Shown here: positions 26,079 to 33,383 of the stretch, one piece after another
Layout: each line of letters begins with the position of its first letter
How positions within the stretch are numbered: the first letter of the stretch is position 1
Assembly (NCBI GenBank): GCA_016875225.1
Contig: VGRW01000030.1
Location: 1-37,469 of the forward strand
Reading direction: 5' to 3'
Origin: Deltaproteobacteria bacterium
Lineage (GTDB): Bacteria > Myxococcota_A > UBA9160 > SZUA-336
DNA: 37,469 nucleotides
Translations under genes and position numbers: made by a program
The notes under the pieces: model-generated
Databases searched by the model: none
Seen by the model: the letters and a program-made list of their open reading frames with translations, nothing else
What the model was told of the DNA's origin: nothing

Positions 26079-26873
26079 TCAGCGCCCCTTGAAGACCGGC
26101 GTGCGCTTCTCGAGCAGCGCGGCGACGCCCTCTTTCGAGTCCTCGGTCTCGAAGGTCCGCGACTGCAGCTGCGCCTCGCTCTCGGCCGCGGGAACCGGAT
26201 CCCAGTCGCAGTTCCGGTACAGCGAGCGCTTGGTCCAGCGCACCGCGATCGGCGCGGCGGAGGCGATCTCTCGCGCGAGCTCGAGCGAGCGCGGCATGAC
26301 CTCGGCCTCGGGCACGGCGTGGTTCACGATGCCGATCTCCGCGGCCTCGGCGCCCGAGACGATCCGCCCGGTGAAGAGCAGCTCCGCGGCGCGCGGCAGC
26401 CCGACCAGGCGCGGCAGGATGTAGGTCGTCGCCATTCCCGGGTGGATGCCGAGCCGCGTGAAGTTCGCGCCGTAGCGCGCGTCGCGATCACCGACGCGGA
26501 TGTCGCAGACGACGGCCAGCCCGAAGCCGCCGCCGATCGCGTGGCCCTGCAGCGCGCCGATCACCGGGATCTCGATCGAGAGGATCGACAGGAACGGCTT
26601 GTACATGTTGAACGAGCGCTCGTTCGGAAGCAGCGTACGCGTCGCGCCGCCGTCTCGCTGCACACCGGTCTTGAAGTCGGCCCCCGCGCAGAAGCTCTTG
26701 CCGCGACCGGTGATGATCACGCAGCGCAGCTCCGGGTCCTCCTTCACGCGGGCGATGCTCGCGCGCAGGCCCTCGAACACGTCCTCGGTCATGCTGTTGC
26801 GGTTCTCGGGACGGTTCAGCGTGATCGTCGCGATGAAGTCCTTCGCCTCGTACAGGACCGCCGGCTCGCTCAT
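26079..26873 (-). CDS. Enoyl-CoA hydratase/isomerase-family protein lacking both catalytic glutamates
   Basis: A 264-residue crotonase-fold protein. The CoA-binding and oxyanion segments are intact (FCAGADF at 61-67, GHAIGGGFG at 110-118). The two glutamates of true hydratases are missing: position 118 (GGGFGL, normally GGGxEL) is Gly and position 138 (GANFTRLG, normally PE) is Phe. It is therefore unlikely to hydrate enoyl-CoA by the classical route and may catalyse another crotonase-type reaction. The ATG at 26873 overlaps the LLM oxidoreductase stop as ATGA. It converges with the nitrate transporter 14 bases away. Confidence 0.88.
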   Translation of the reverse strand: MSEPAVLYEAKDFIATITLNRPENRNSMTEDVFEGLRASIARVKEDPELRCVIITGRGKSFCAGADFKTGVQRDGGATRTLLPNERSFNMYKPFLSILSIEIPVIGALQGHAIGGGFGLAVVCDIRVGDRDARYGANFTRLGIHPGMATTYILPRLVGLPRAAELLFTGRIVSGAEAAEIGIVNHAVPEAEVMPRSLELAREIASAAPIAVRWTKRSLYRNCDWDPVPAAESEAQLQSRTFETEDSKEGVAALLEKRTPVFKGR

Positions 26874-27796
26874 CGCCGCGCCCCCGCGAGCTCGCTGGTC
26901 AGGAAGGCGAGCGTTCTCTCGTACGCGCCGTCCTCGACGGGCGTGATCGCAGCGTCGAAGTCGGTCACGCCGATCTCTCGCAGGCGCGCGATCTCGCGCC
27001 GCAGCTGCGCCTCGTCGCCGGCGATCGCCACATCGCCCGGTCCGGCGGCGCCCTCGCGGTCCAGCATGGCCCGGTAGGACGGAAGCTGGCCGTAGATCAC
27101 CAGCGCCTTGCCGATCTTCTCCCGCGCCTCCGCGGGCTTGTTCGTGAGCAGGATCGGAAATCCCGCAACGACCCGCGGCTCGGGCCGGCCCGCCTGCTTG
27201 GCGGCCTCGCGCAGCGTCGGGAGGATGTGAGTCTCGAGCGTCCTCGGGCCGGTCATCCAGGTGATCGTCCCGTCCGCGAGCCGGCCGGTGAGCTTCAGCA
27301 TCACGGAGCCGAGCGCAGCGACCAGAATCGGGACGCGCGTCGCTCCCGGGACCTGGAGCTGCGCCGCCACCTTGTACTGCTCGCCCTGGAAGGCGACGCC
27401 TTCGCCGCGGCAGAGCGGCGCGAGCACCTCCAGGTACTCTTTCATGTGTCGGGCGGGCTTCTCGTACGAGAAGCCGAACATGTTCTCGATCACGATCTTG
27501 TGCGAGAGGCCGATGCCCAGCGAGAAGCGCCCCTTCGACGCGGCCTGCGTGGTCAGCGCCTGCTGCGCGATCGCGACCGGGTGGCGCGGGTAGGTCGGAA
27601 CGACCGCGGTGCCCAGGCCGATCCGGCTGGTCTCGCGGCCCACGATCGCGAGCGCGTTGATCGCGTCGAGGCCGAAGATGTTGGCCATCCACAGGTTGTC
27701 GAAGCCTGCAGCCTCGTAGCGCTTCGCGGCAGCGACCAGTCCGTCCAGAGTGCCGTCCGGCCCCTCGGTCGCTCCTACCATCAGCCCGATCCGCAT
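26870..27796 (-). CDS. LLM-class F420-dependent oxidoreductase (second copy)
   Basis: A 308-residue luciferase-like oxidoreductase resembling the TIGR03564-type F420-dependent group. Landmarks are MRIGLMVGATEGPDGTLDGL, GFDNLWMANIFGLDAINAL, ETSRIGLGTAVVPTYPRHP and GRFSLGIGLSH. It is clearly distinct from the LLM protein at 8155-9183. It is first in a two-gene leftward unit with the crotonase, suggesting joint work on a CoA-linked or ketone substrate. ATG 27796 is chosen over an upstream GTG-type start because MRIGLMVG is the normal N-terminus. Confidence 0.87.
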   Translation of the reverse strand: MRIGLMVGATEGPDGTLDGLVAAAKRYEAAGFDNLWMANIFGLDAINALAIVGRETSRIGLGTAVVPTYPRHPVAIAQQALTTQAASKGRFSLGIGLSHKIVIENMFGFSYEKPARHMKEYLEVLAPLCRGEGVAFQGEQYKVAAQLQVPGATRVPILVAALGSVMLKLTGRLADGTITWMTGPRTLETHILPTLREAAKQAGRPEPRVVAGFPILLTNKPAEAREKIGKALVIYGQLPSYRAMLDREGAAGPGDVAIAGDEAQLRREIARLREIGVTDFDAAITPVEDGAYERTLAFLTSELAGARR

Positions 27797-27875
27797 CCCG
27801 TCCCCTTCGCGCAAGCCCGCGCACTGCCGCCGATCTTATCCCATGCGACCTCCCGGCCGGCTCCTGGGTTTCAGG

Positions 27876-27902
27876 GTATTGATCCAAGTACCGATTGAAT
27901 AC
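27876..27902. promoter_or_regulatory. Imperfect dyad in the divergent promoter, candidate HxlR operator
   Basis: GTATTGATC and GATTGAATAC are near inverted copies around an eight-base centre (27885-27892). The surrounding stretch is notably AT-richer than the rest of the window. It lies 33 bases upstream of the HxlR-type gene and 79 bases upstream of the LLM gene, so one bound regulator could control both units. No clear -10/-35 pair could be assigned. Confidence 0.4.
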
Positions 27903-27935
27903 TCATCGAAGTTCTGCAAAGATCCGAATTCGAGT

Positions 27936-28625
27936 ATGCCCTCGGAACGCGAACCCACCCCCCTAGCGCCGCTCTTCGATCCGGTCGGACGCGGACTCGA
28001 TCTGATCGGTGACCGCTGGACGCTCGTGCTCGTTCGGCACCTGATGGGCGGTCCACGCGGCTTCCAGGAGCTGAAGGAGCGCAGCGCGATCGCGCCGCGG
28101 ATCCTCTCGTCCCGGCTGCGGCAGATGACCGAGCGCGGCCTGGTGCACGCGGTCCCCGAGGGAAATCGATCGCTCTACGCCCTGACCGACCTGGGCCGCA
28201 CGCTCGAGCCGATCGTGCGCGAGATCGCGCTCTGGTGGGTCCGCCACTTCATGAACGAGACCGGCCCCTTCAAAGAGACCACGCCCGCCTCGGTGGTCGA
28301 AGCCCTGCCCTTCCTGCTGCGCGAGGATCGCGCGCGCGACGTGCAAATCACCTACGAGCTGCGGCTCACCGGCAAGGGCGGCGGCGTCTGGGTGGTCGAG
28401 ATCGACGACGGCGCCTGCCGTGTCCACGAGGGCTACGCGCCGCGCGCGCAGGTGCGTTACACGGCCGACGCCCGCGACTGGACGCTGCTCGCGATCGGCC
28501 TGATGGACGACCGCGAGGCGTACAGCGAGGGCCGACTCACCAAGGACGGACAAGGCGGATCGATCGCCTGGTATTTCCACCAGCCCTACACCCCAAAGCG
28601 TAAGGAACGAGGAGACAGCCCATGA
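27936..28625 (+). CDS. HxlR-family regulator with C-terminal SCP2-like domain
   Basis: A 229-residue protein. Residues about 15-105 form the HxlR winged helix (DLIGDRWTLVLVRHLMGGPRGFQEL, then ILSSRLRQMTERGLV). Residues about 125-225 resemble a sterol-carrier-protein-2 fold (YELRLTGKGGGVWVVEIDDG, AQVRYTADARDWTLLAIGLMD). SCP2 folds bind acyl chains, sterols or acyl-CoA, so this is likely a ligand-sensing switch for the adjacent acyl-CoA genes. Its stop overlaps the first acyl-CoA dehydrogenase as ATGA (28622-28625), and the LLM/crotonase unit diverges from it. ATG 27936 is the start because the AT-rich promoter region lies just upstream. Confidence 0.87.
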   Translation: MPSEREPTPLAPLFDPVGRGLDLIGDRWTLVLVRHLMGGPRGFQELKERSAIAPRILSSRLRQMTERGLVHAVPEGNRSLYALTDLGRTLEPIVREIALWWVRHFMNETGPFKETTPASVVEALPFLLREDRARDVQITYELRLTGKGGGVWVVEIDDGACRVHEGYAPRAQVRYTADARDWTLLAIGLMDDREAYSEGRLTKDGQGGSIAWYFHQPYTPKRKERGDSP

Positions 28626-29731
28626 TTTCATTCGGACCGACGGAAGAGCAGGAACTGATCCGGCAGACCGTCCACGAGTTCGCGGCCGGAGAGATGCGCG
28701 AGATCGCGCGGGCATGCGACGAGAAGCACGAGCTGCCCGAAGAGCTGCTGCAGAAGAGCTGGGAGCTCGGCCTGGTCGCGGGCGGAATTCCCGAGTCCTA
28801 CGGCGGGGGCGGAATCGGTCGCTCGCCGATCACCAACGCGCTGGTGCTCGAAGAGCTCGGCTGGGGCGACGCGCCGCTCGCGGCGGCGGCCATGACGCCG
28901 GCGCTCTTCGTGCAGCCGATCCTGGACTTCGGCACCGACGAGCAGAAGCAGGCGTACCTGCCGCTCTTCACCGGCTCGAAGTTCCACGCCGCGACCCTCG
29001 CGCTGCTCGAGCCGAACTTCACGTTCGATCCCGGCAACCTGCGCACGGTTGCCGAGCCCAAGGGCACCGGCTTCTCGCTCACCGGGGCGAAGCGCCTGGT
29101 CCCGCTCGCAGCATCGGCGAGCCATCTGCTCGTCGTCGCGCGCGGCGCCCGGGACGGGCTCGCGGGCCTCGAGGCCTTCATCGTCCCGCGAGACGCCAAG
29201 GGCCTCTCGATCGCGCCCGCGGCCGAGCGCACGCTCGGCTTCCAGTGCCTGCCGCGCTTCTCGGTCACGCTCGACCGCGTCGAGGTTCCGGCCGAAGCGC
29301 GACTCGGCGGCGAGAAGGGAATCGACGGCGCGCGGCTGGTGAACAGCGTTCGCGCGGCGTCGTGCGCGCTGGCGCTCGGCCTGGCGCGCGGGGTGATGGA
29401 GCTCGCGATCCCCTACGCCAAGGACCGGATCGCGTTCGAGCAGCCGATCGCCCAGAAGCAGGCGATCGCGTTCATGCTCGCCGAGATGCAGATCGAGGTG
29501 AGCTCGATGCGCCATCTGGTCTGGAAGGCCGCGAGCCAGCTCGAGAACGGCCTCGACGCGACCCGCGCCACCACGCTCGCGCAGACCTACGTGAACCGCG
29601 AGGTCATGAAGATCGCCGACAACGGCCTGCAGGTCTTCGGCGGCCACGGCTTCATCCGCGAGTACCCGGTCGAGATGTGGTACCGAAACGCCCGCGCCCT
29701 GACGGTCAACGAAGCCGTCTGCGCGCTCTAG
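28622..29731 (+). CDS. Acyl-CoA dehydrogenase, divergent short member
   Basis: A 369-residue FAD-dependent acyl-CoA dehydrogenase homologue. The N-terminal helical domain (FGPTEEQELIRQTVHEFA) and the RIAFEQPI and GGHGFIREYPVEMWY landmarks are present. The usual TEP-x-x-GSD segment of the middle domain is replaced by LLEPNFTFDP, YRD reads YRN, and the chain stops five residues after Glu364, the position equivalent to the MCAD catalytic base. It is followed 18 bases later by a full-length dehydrogenase. The pair may form a heteromer, as known for the steroid FadE enzymes of mycobacteria; this is inferred. Confidence 0.87.
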   Translation: MISFGPTEEQELIRQTVHEFAAGEMREIARACDEKHELPEELLQKSWELGLVAGGIPESYGGGGIGRSPITNALVLEELGWGDAPLAAAAMTPALFVQPILDFGTDEQKQAYLPLFTGSKFHAATLALLEPNFTFDPGNLRTVAEPKGTGFSLTGAKRLVPLAASASHLLVVARGARDGLAGLEAFIVPRDAKGLSIAPAAERTLGFQCLPRFSVTLDRVEVPAEARLGGEKGIDGARLVNSVRAASCALALGLARGVMELAIPYAKDRIAFEQPIAQKQAIAFMLAEMQIEVSSMRHLVWKAASQLENGLDATRATTLAQTYVNREVMKIADNGLQVFGGHGFIREYPVEMWYRNARALTVNEAVCAL

Positions 29732-29749
29732 AGCCCAGGAGAACCAGAG

Positions 29750-30922
29750 ATGATCGACTTCACCCTCACCGAGAACGACGAGAAGGTCCTCGCGGCCGTG
29801 CGCAGCGAGGCGCTGATCTGCCGCAACTACGCCCGCTACTACGACGAGCACGAGGAGGAGTTCGCCCCAGACGAGTTGCCCGAGGCCAGGGACTTCAAGA
29901 ACCCGTTCGCCTACCTGGCCGGGCGCGGTGACCTCGACACGTCGATGGGCGTGATGAGCATGCTGATCAGCGCCGGCCAGACCTGGGGCGACTACACCGT
30001 GCGCATGCGGCGCGGCACCGGCGGGCTGGGCAACGCGGCGCTTCGCGCCTCGGGATCGGCCGAGCAGCAGAAGCGCTGGGGCGACAAGACGCTCGCCATG
30101 GCGATCACCGAGCCGGGCTGTGGCTCCGACTCCAAGGCGGTGCAGACCACGGCCGTGCTCGACGGCGACGAGTGGGTGCTGAACGGCGAGAAGATCTTCG
30201 TCACCACCGGGTGTCGCGCCGAGGGCGTGGTCGTCTGGGCCACGGTCGACAAGTCGGCGGGTCGCGGCGGCATCAAGAGCTTCATCGTCATGAAGGGCAC
30301 GCCCGGCTTCGAGGTCACACACAAGGAGAAGAAGCTCGGCATCCGCGCAGACGACACCGCGGCCTACGTGTTCCGCGACTGCCGCATCCCGCGCGACCAC
30401 CTGCTCGGCGGTGACGAGAAGGTCGCTCGCCAGGGCGGCGGCGGCTTCAAGGGCGTGATGAAGACCTTCAACATGACGCGCCCCGCGGTCGCCGCGATCG
30501 GGCTCGGCATCGCGCAGGCCGCGCTCGACTTCACCAAGGAGGCGCTCGCCAAGGAAGGCGTCGAGGTGGACTGGAGCGCCGGCCCGCACGCCCGGTCCGC
30601 GATCCAGCAGCAACTCGTCGAGATCGAGGCCGACATCGAGGCCGCCATGCTCGACGTGCTGCACGCGACCTGGCTTTCGGGCGAGGCCAAGCCCAACAAC
30701 CTGGAAGCGTCGATCGCCAAGGCCAAGGGCGGCGAGATCTCGCGCACCGCGACGCAGCGCTGCATCGCGATCCTGGGCTCGATGGGGATCTCGCAGGAGT
30801 TCCTGCTCGAGAAGTGGTTCCGCGACTGCCGCATCACCGACATCTACGAAGGCACCGGCCAGATCCAGCGCCTGATCATCGCGCGCGAGATCCTGGGCTA
30901 CAGCGCCGCGCAGCTCTCGTAG
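29750..30922 (+). CDS. Acyl-CoA dehydrogenase, canonical
   Basis: A 390-residue acyl-CoA dehydrogenase with complete motifs: AITEPGCGSDSKAV in the middle domain, WVLNGEKIFVTTG, and the C-terminal FRDCRITDIYEGTGQIQR containing the catalytic glutamate. It introduces the alpha-beta double bond into an acyl-CoA and passes electrons to ETF. It probably works with its shorter neighbour. Chain length or steroid specificity cannot be read. A GC-rich hairpin follows 56 bases after the stop. Confidence 0.92.
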   Translation: MIDFTLTENDEKVLAAVRSEALICRNYARYYDEHEEEFAPDELPEARDFKNPFAYLAGRGDLDTSMGVMSMLISAGQTWGDYTVRMRRGTGGLGNAALRASGSAEQQKRWGDKTLAMAITEPGCGSDSKAVQTTAVLDGDEWVLNGEKIFVTTGCRAEGVVVWATVDKSAGRGGIKSFIVMKGTPGFEVTHKEKKLGIRADDTAAYVFRDCRIPRDHLLGGDEKVARQGGGGFKGVMKTFNMTRPAVAAIGLGIAQAALDFTKEALAKEGVEVDWSAGPHARSAIQQQLVEIEADIEAAMLDVLHATWLSGEAKPNNLEASIAKAKGGEISRTATQRCIAILGSMGISQEFLLEKWFRDCRITDIYEGTGQIQRLIIAREILGYSAAQLS

Positions 30923-30978
30923 GGCGAGCGGCCTTTCGCGAACGTCGGGGGTCGTGCATCCTGCGGCGGTCACATTCC

Positions 30979-31004
30979 CGGCTCGGGCCTTCGGGCCCGA
31001 GCCG
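30979..31004 (+). terminator. UUCG-tetraloop hairpin between the acyl-CoA dehydrogenase and a small secreted-protein gene
   Basis: A perfect 11-pair stem (30979-30989 with 30994-31004) closes on TTCG with a C-G closing pair, an exceptionally stable loop type. No T-run follows. It may end the dehydrogenase transcript or shape the leader of the following gene, whose GGGGGGA ribosome-binding site begins only three bases later. Confidence 0.5.
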
Positions 31005-31020
31005 ATGGGGGGACCATCCG

Positions 31021-31341
31021 ATGACCAGCCGACTCTTCGCGAGAACCCGATCCGCCGCGGTGTCGCTCCTCTTCGCGGCGACCTTTGCGGCTCTGCCGTT
31101 CGCGGCGCCCGCCGAGGCGCAGACCCGTGCGGAGCCCGTCTGCAACGGGAACGGCGCCATGTGGATGTCGATCGCGCATCCGGGCCTGGGCGAGATGAAG
31201 AACTCCGGACAGGGCTGGAATGGCATTCCGAAGAAGAAGTTCTGGCTCGGCTTCATCCCGTTCTTCGGCTGGCCCGGCTACCTGCAGGTCGTGAGCGCGA
31301 TCGACGCGAAGAACTGCCGGACCAACGACTGGCCGAGGTAG
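31021..31341 (+). CDS. Small secreted protein of unknown function
   Basis: A 106-residue protein I do not recognise. It has a clear signal peptide (RTRSAAVSLLFAATFAALPF, cut after AEA near residue 33). The mature part of about 73 residues has two cysteines (Cys41, Cys99) that could pair and an unusual aromatic-rich segment (KKKFWLGFIPFFGWPGYLQ, 71-89) between HPGLGEMKNSG and DAKNCRTNDW. The hydrophobic stretch suggests membrane contact. GGGGGGA precedes the ATG. It faces the ctaB end of the haem A unit convergently; no functional link is visible. Confidence 0.75.
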   Translation: MTSRLFARTRSAAVSLLFAATFAALPFAAPAEAQTRAEPVCNGNGAMWMSIAHPGLGEMKNSGQGWNGIPKKKFWLGFIPFFGWPGYLQVVSAIDAKNCRTNDWPR

Positions 31342-31354
31342 CGGCAGGGGCCGC

Positions 31355-31432
31355 TCAGGTGCCGGAGAGCCTTCGGATGAAGGCGATCAGATCGCGGATG
31401 CCTTCGTCGTTCACGACGCCGACGCAGCTCAC
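31355..31432 (-). CDS. 25-codon frame coupled to ctaB, possible cytochrome c-like C-terminal remnant
   Basis: The GTG at 31432 overlaps the ctaB stop as GTGA, and the frame encodes MSCVGVVNDEGIRDLIAFIR plus a short tail. The DEGIRDLIAFIRRL stretch resembles the last helix of class I cytochromes c and of cytochrome-c-fused CoxB. It has no haem motif. It is either a leftover of a deleted respiratory gene next to ctaAB or a very small protein. It is short enough to be chance. Confidence 0.3.
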   Translation of the reverse strand: MSCVGVVNDEGIRDLIAFIRRLSGT

Positions 31433-32298
31433 GCGACGCTGCGCCAGACCAGATCGCCGATCATCCCCGCGAACGTGCCCAGCAGGTAGACGAGCGAGAC
31501 CAGAAACGTGCGGCGCGCGCTGTCGCGATCGCGGCGGCGCCGCAGCACGAGCGCCTCGCCGAGGAACCACAGCCCGAGCGCGCCCGCGATCACCGCGTAG
31601 GTCGAGCCGAGCAGTCCCAGCGCGACGGGCGCGAGCGTCACGGGGACGAGCGCGAGGATCCAGAGCACGATCCGCGTTCGCGTCGCGTCCTCGCCGATCC
31701 GATCGTGAAGCATCGGGAACCGCGCTTCCGCGTAGTCCGCGCGGCGATGCAGCGCGATCGCGTAGAAGTGCGGCGGCTGCCAGATGAAGATGATCGCGAA
31801 GAGCAGCCAGCCGGCCGCAGATACGTAGCCGTTCACGGCCGCGTCGACGATCAGCGGCGCGATCGCGCCCGCGACCCCACCGACGACGACCGCGAACGGC
31901 GTGCGCGGCTTCAGCCAGAGCGTGTACACGAACACGTAGAACAGGATCGCGCCCAGCGCGATGGATGCGGCAGCCGGTCCGGAGGCGATCCAGAGCAGCC
32001 CCGTTCCGAGACACGAGAGCCCCAGCCCGAAGGCGAGCGCGCGGCGCGGGTCGAGCCTTCCTGCGGCCAACGGGCGCGTTCGCGTGCGCTCCATCTGCGC
32101 GTCGCGATCCCGTTCGAGGTAGCTGTTCAGCGAGTTCGCGGCGCCCGCCGCGAGGGCCGTGCCGAGCAGCGTCAGCGCGGCGAGCTCGAACGACGGCCAA
32201 CGCCCCTGCGCCATGAAGAGCGCGGGAACGCCCGAGAAGAGCACGAGCGGCAGCAGTCGCGGCTTGGTCAGCGCGAAGTACTCGGCCGCGGCGCTCAC
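31429..32298 (-). CDS. ctaB: Protohaem IX farnesyltransferase (haem O synthase)
   Basis: A 289-residue, roughly eight-helix UbiA-family prenyltransferase that adds farnesyl to haem B. The first aspartate-rich motif is NSYLERDRDAQMERTRTRPL (58-77), with the usual second Asp replaced by Glu62. The second is ADYAEARFPMLHD. The GTG start at 32298 overlaps the ctaA stop as GTGA. With CtaA it makes haem A for an aa3-type cytochrome oxidase not in the window. Confidence 0.92.
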   Translation of the reverse strand: MSAAAEYFALTKPRLLPLVLFSGVPALFMAQGRWPSFELAALTLLGTALAAGAANSLNSYLERDRDAQMERTRTRPLAAGRLDPRRALAFGLGLSCLGTGLLWIASGPAAASIALGAILFYVFVYTLWLKPRTPFAVVVGGVAGAIAPLIVDAAVNGYVSAAGWLLFAIIFIWQPPHFYAIALHRRADYAEARFPMLHDRIGEDATRTRIVLWILALVPVTLAPVALGLLGSTYAVIAGALGLWFLGEALVLRRRRDRDSARRTFLVSLVYLLGTFAGMIGDLVWRSVA

Positions 32299-33266
32299 CG
32301 CGCACCCTCGAGCGCTCGCGGACGGCGGGACGCGACCTGCGCGCTCGCCGATCCCATGAGTCGCGCCGCCAGCGCTTCGCGCACCAGCATCGCGGTCGCG
32401 AGCGCGAGCGCGGTCGCCAGTGCCGAGTGCAGGCCCGTGATCTCGCGCGGAACCTCGAGAAGCACGTTCGCGACGCCGACGGCCACCTGCGAGATCGCAA
32501 TCCCGAGCGCGAGCGCCGAGAGGCGGCCGACGCGCTCGGAGCGGCGCGCGCGCCAGGCGAGCAGCGCATACGCGCTGCCGAGCAGATACGCGTTCAGGCG
32601 ATGCAGGACGTGCAAGCCGATCGGCCCCGCGAGCGAGGGCGCGAGCGAGTCACCGTTGCAGAGCGGAAAGGTCGCGCAGGCGAGGCCCGCGTAGTGGCTC
32701 GAGACCAGCCCGCCCAGCACGAACTGAACCAGCAGGACGAGCGCGCAGAGCGCGACGAGCTTCTCGACCGCGCCCGGGAGCTCCGCGCGTCGAACCGGCG
32801 CAGGCCGGGCGAACTCGCGCAGCCCGCCCGAGAGCCAGGCGAGCGACACCACGAAGGAGTTCCCCGTCACGAGGTGCGCGGTCACCGTCCACGGCGCGAG
32901 CCCGAGCAGGACGGTGAGTCCGCCGAGCACGACCTGCACGACGAGCAGTCCGACGATGGCGGCGATCGTCGGGCCGAAGCGCGCGCGCAGCTCGCGCACC
33001 CTGAGGACGAACGCCACCAGCCCGACGAGCACGACCGATAGCGCTCCTGCCATGGCTCGGTGGCCCCATTCGAAGGCGACCTGCAAGTCGAACTCGGGGA
33101 TCAGCTCGCCGAAGCAGAGCGGCCAATCCGGACACGCGAGGCCGGCGCCGTGAGCGCGAACCAGCGCGCCGAAGACGACCAGGCACCAAGCGAGGAACGC
33201 GAGCACCCCGGCCGCGATTCCGCCGCCGAGAGCCGTGCTGCGAGCGAGGTCGGACGGTGGGGGCAT
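32295..33266 (-). CDS. ctaA: Haem A synthase (COX15/CtaA family)
   Basis: A 323-residue membrane protein with about eight helices, oxidising haem O to haem A. The two cysteine pairs of the bacterial form are present (GLACPDWPLC in the first half and GLACATFPLC in the second). Haem-ligand histidines appear in EWGHR, TAHLVTG, LHVLHRLN and GLHSALA. The internal duplication matches CtaA. It begins at ATG 33266, preceded by a 117-base gap that holds a possible promoter. Confidence 0.92.
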   Translation of the reverse strand: MPPPSDLARSTALGGGIAAGVLAFLAWCLVVFGALVRAHGAGLACPDWPLCFGELIPEFDLQVAFEWGHRAMAGALSVVLVGLVAFVLRVRELRARFGPTIAAIVGLLVVQVVLGGLTVLLGLAPWTVTAHLVTGNSFVVSLAWLSGGLREFARPAPVRRAELPGAVEKLVALCALVLLVQFVLGGLVSSHYAGLACATFPLCNGDSLAPSLAGPIGLHVLHRLNAYLLGSAYALLAWRARRSERVGRLSALALGIAISQVAVGVANVLLEVPREITGLHSALATALALATAMLVREALAARLMGSASAQVASRRPRALEGAR

Positions 33267-33349
33267 GCGGCTAATCCGAGCGCGGCCGGTCGAGGGTGGT
33301 CCACCGCATGGTCGTCCGTTCTCAACCCCCGGGCCCGACGGGAGTAGGC

Positions 33350-33378
33350 AACTTACTCAGCCTGCCGGAGAGGGTCAA
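33350..33378 (-). promoter_or_regulatory. Candidate ctaA promoter
   Basis: On the minus strand TTGACC (33378-33373), a 17-base spacer and TAAGTT (33355-33350) lie in the ACAD-ctaA gap, about 84 bases before the ctaA ATG. The -35 match is five of six, the -10 only three of six. Confidence 0.3.
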
Positions 33379-33383
33379 GCGAC

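Noticed and set aside
33296-33360. Possible tRNA-like stretch in the gap upstream of ctaA
   Set aside because: It cannot be folded into a cloverleaf with an acceptor stem and a T-arm; it is plain intergenic sequence.
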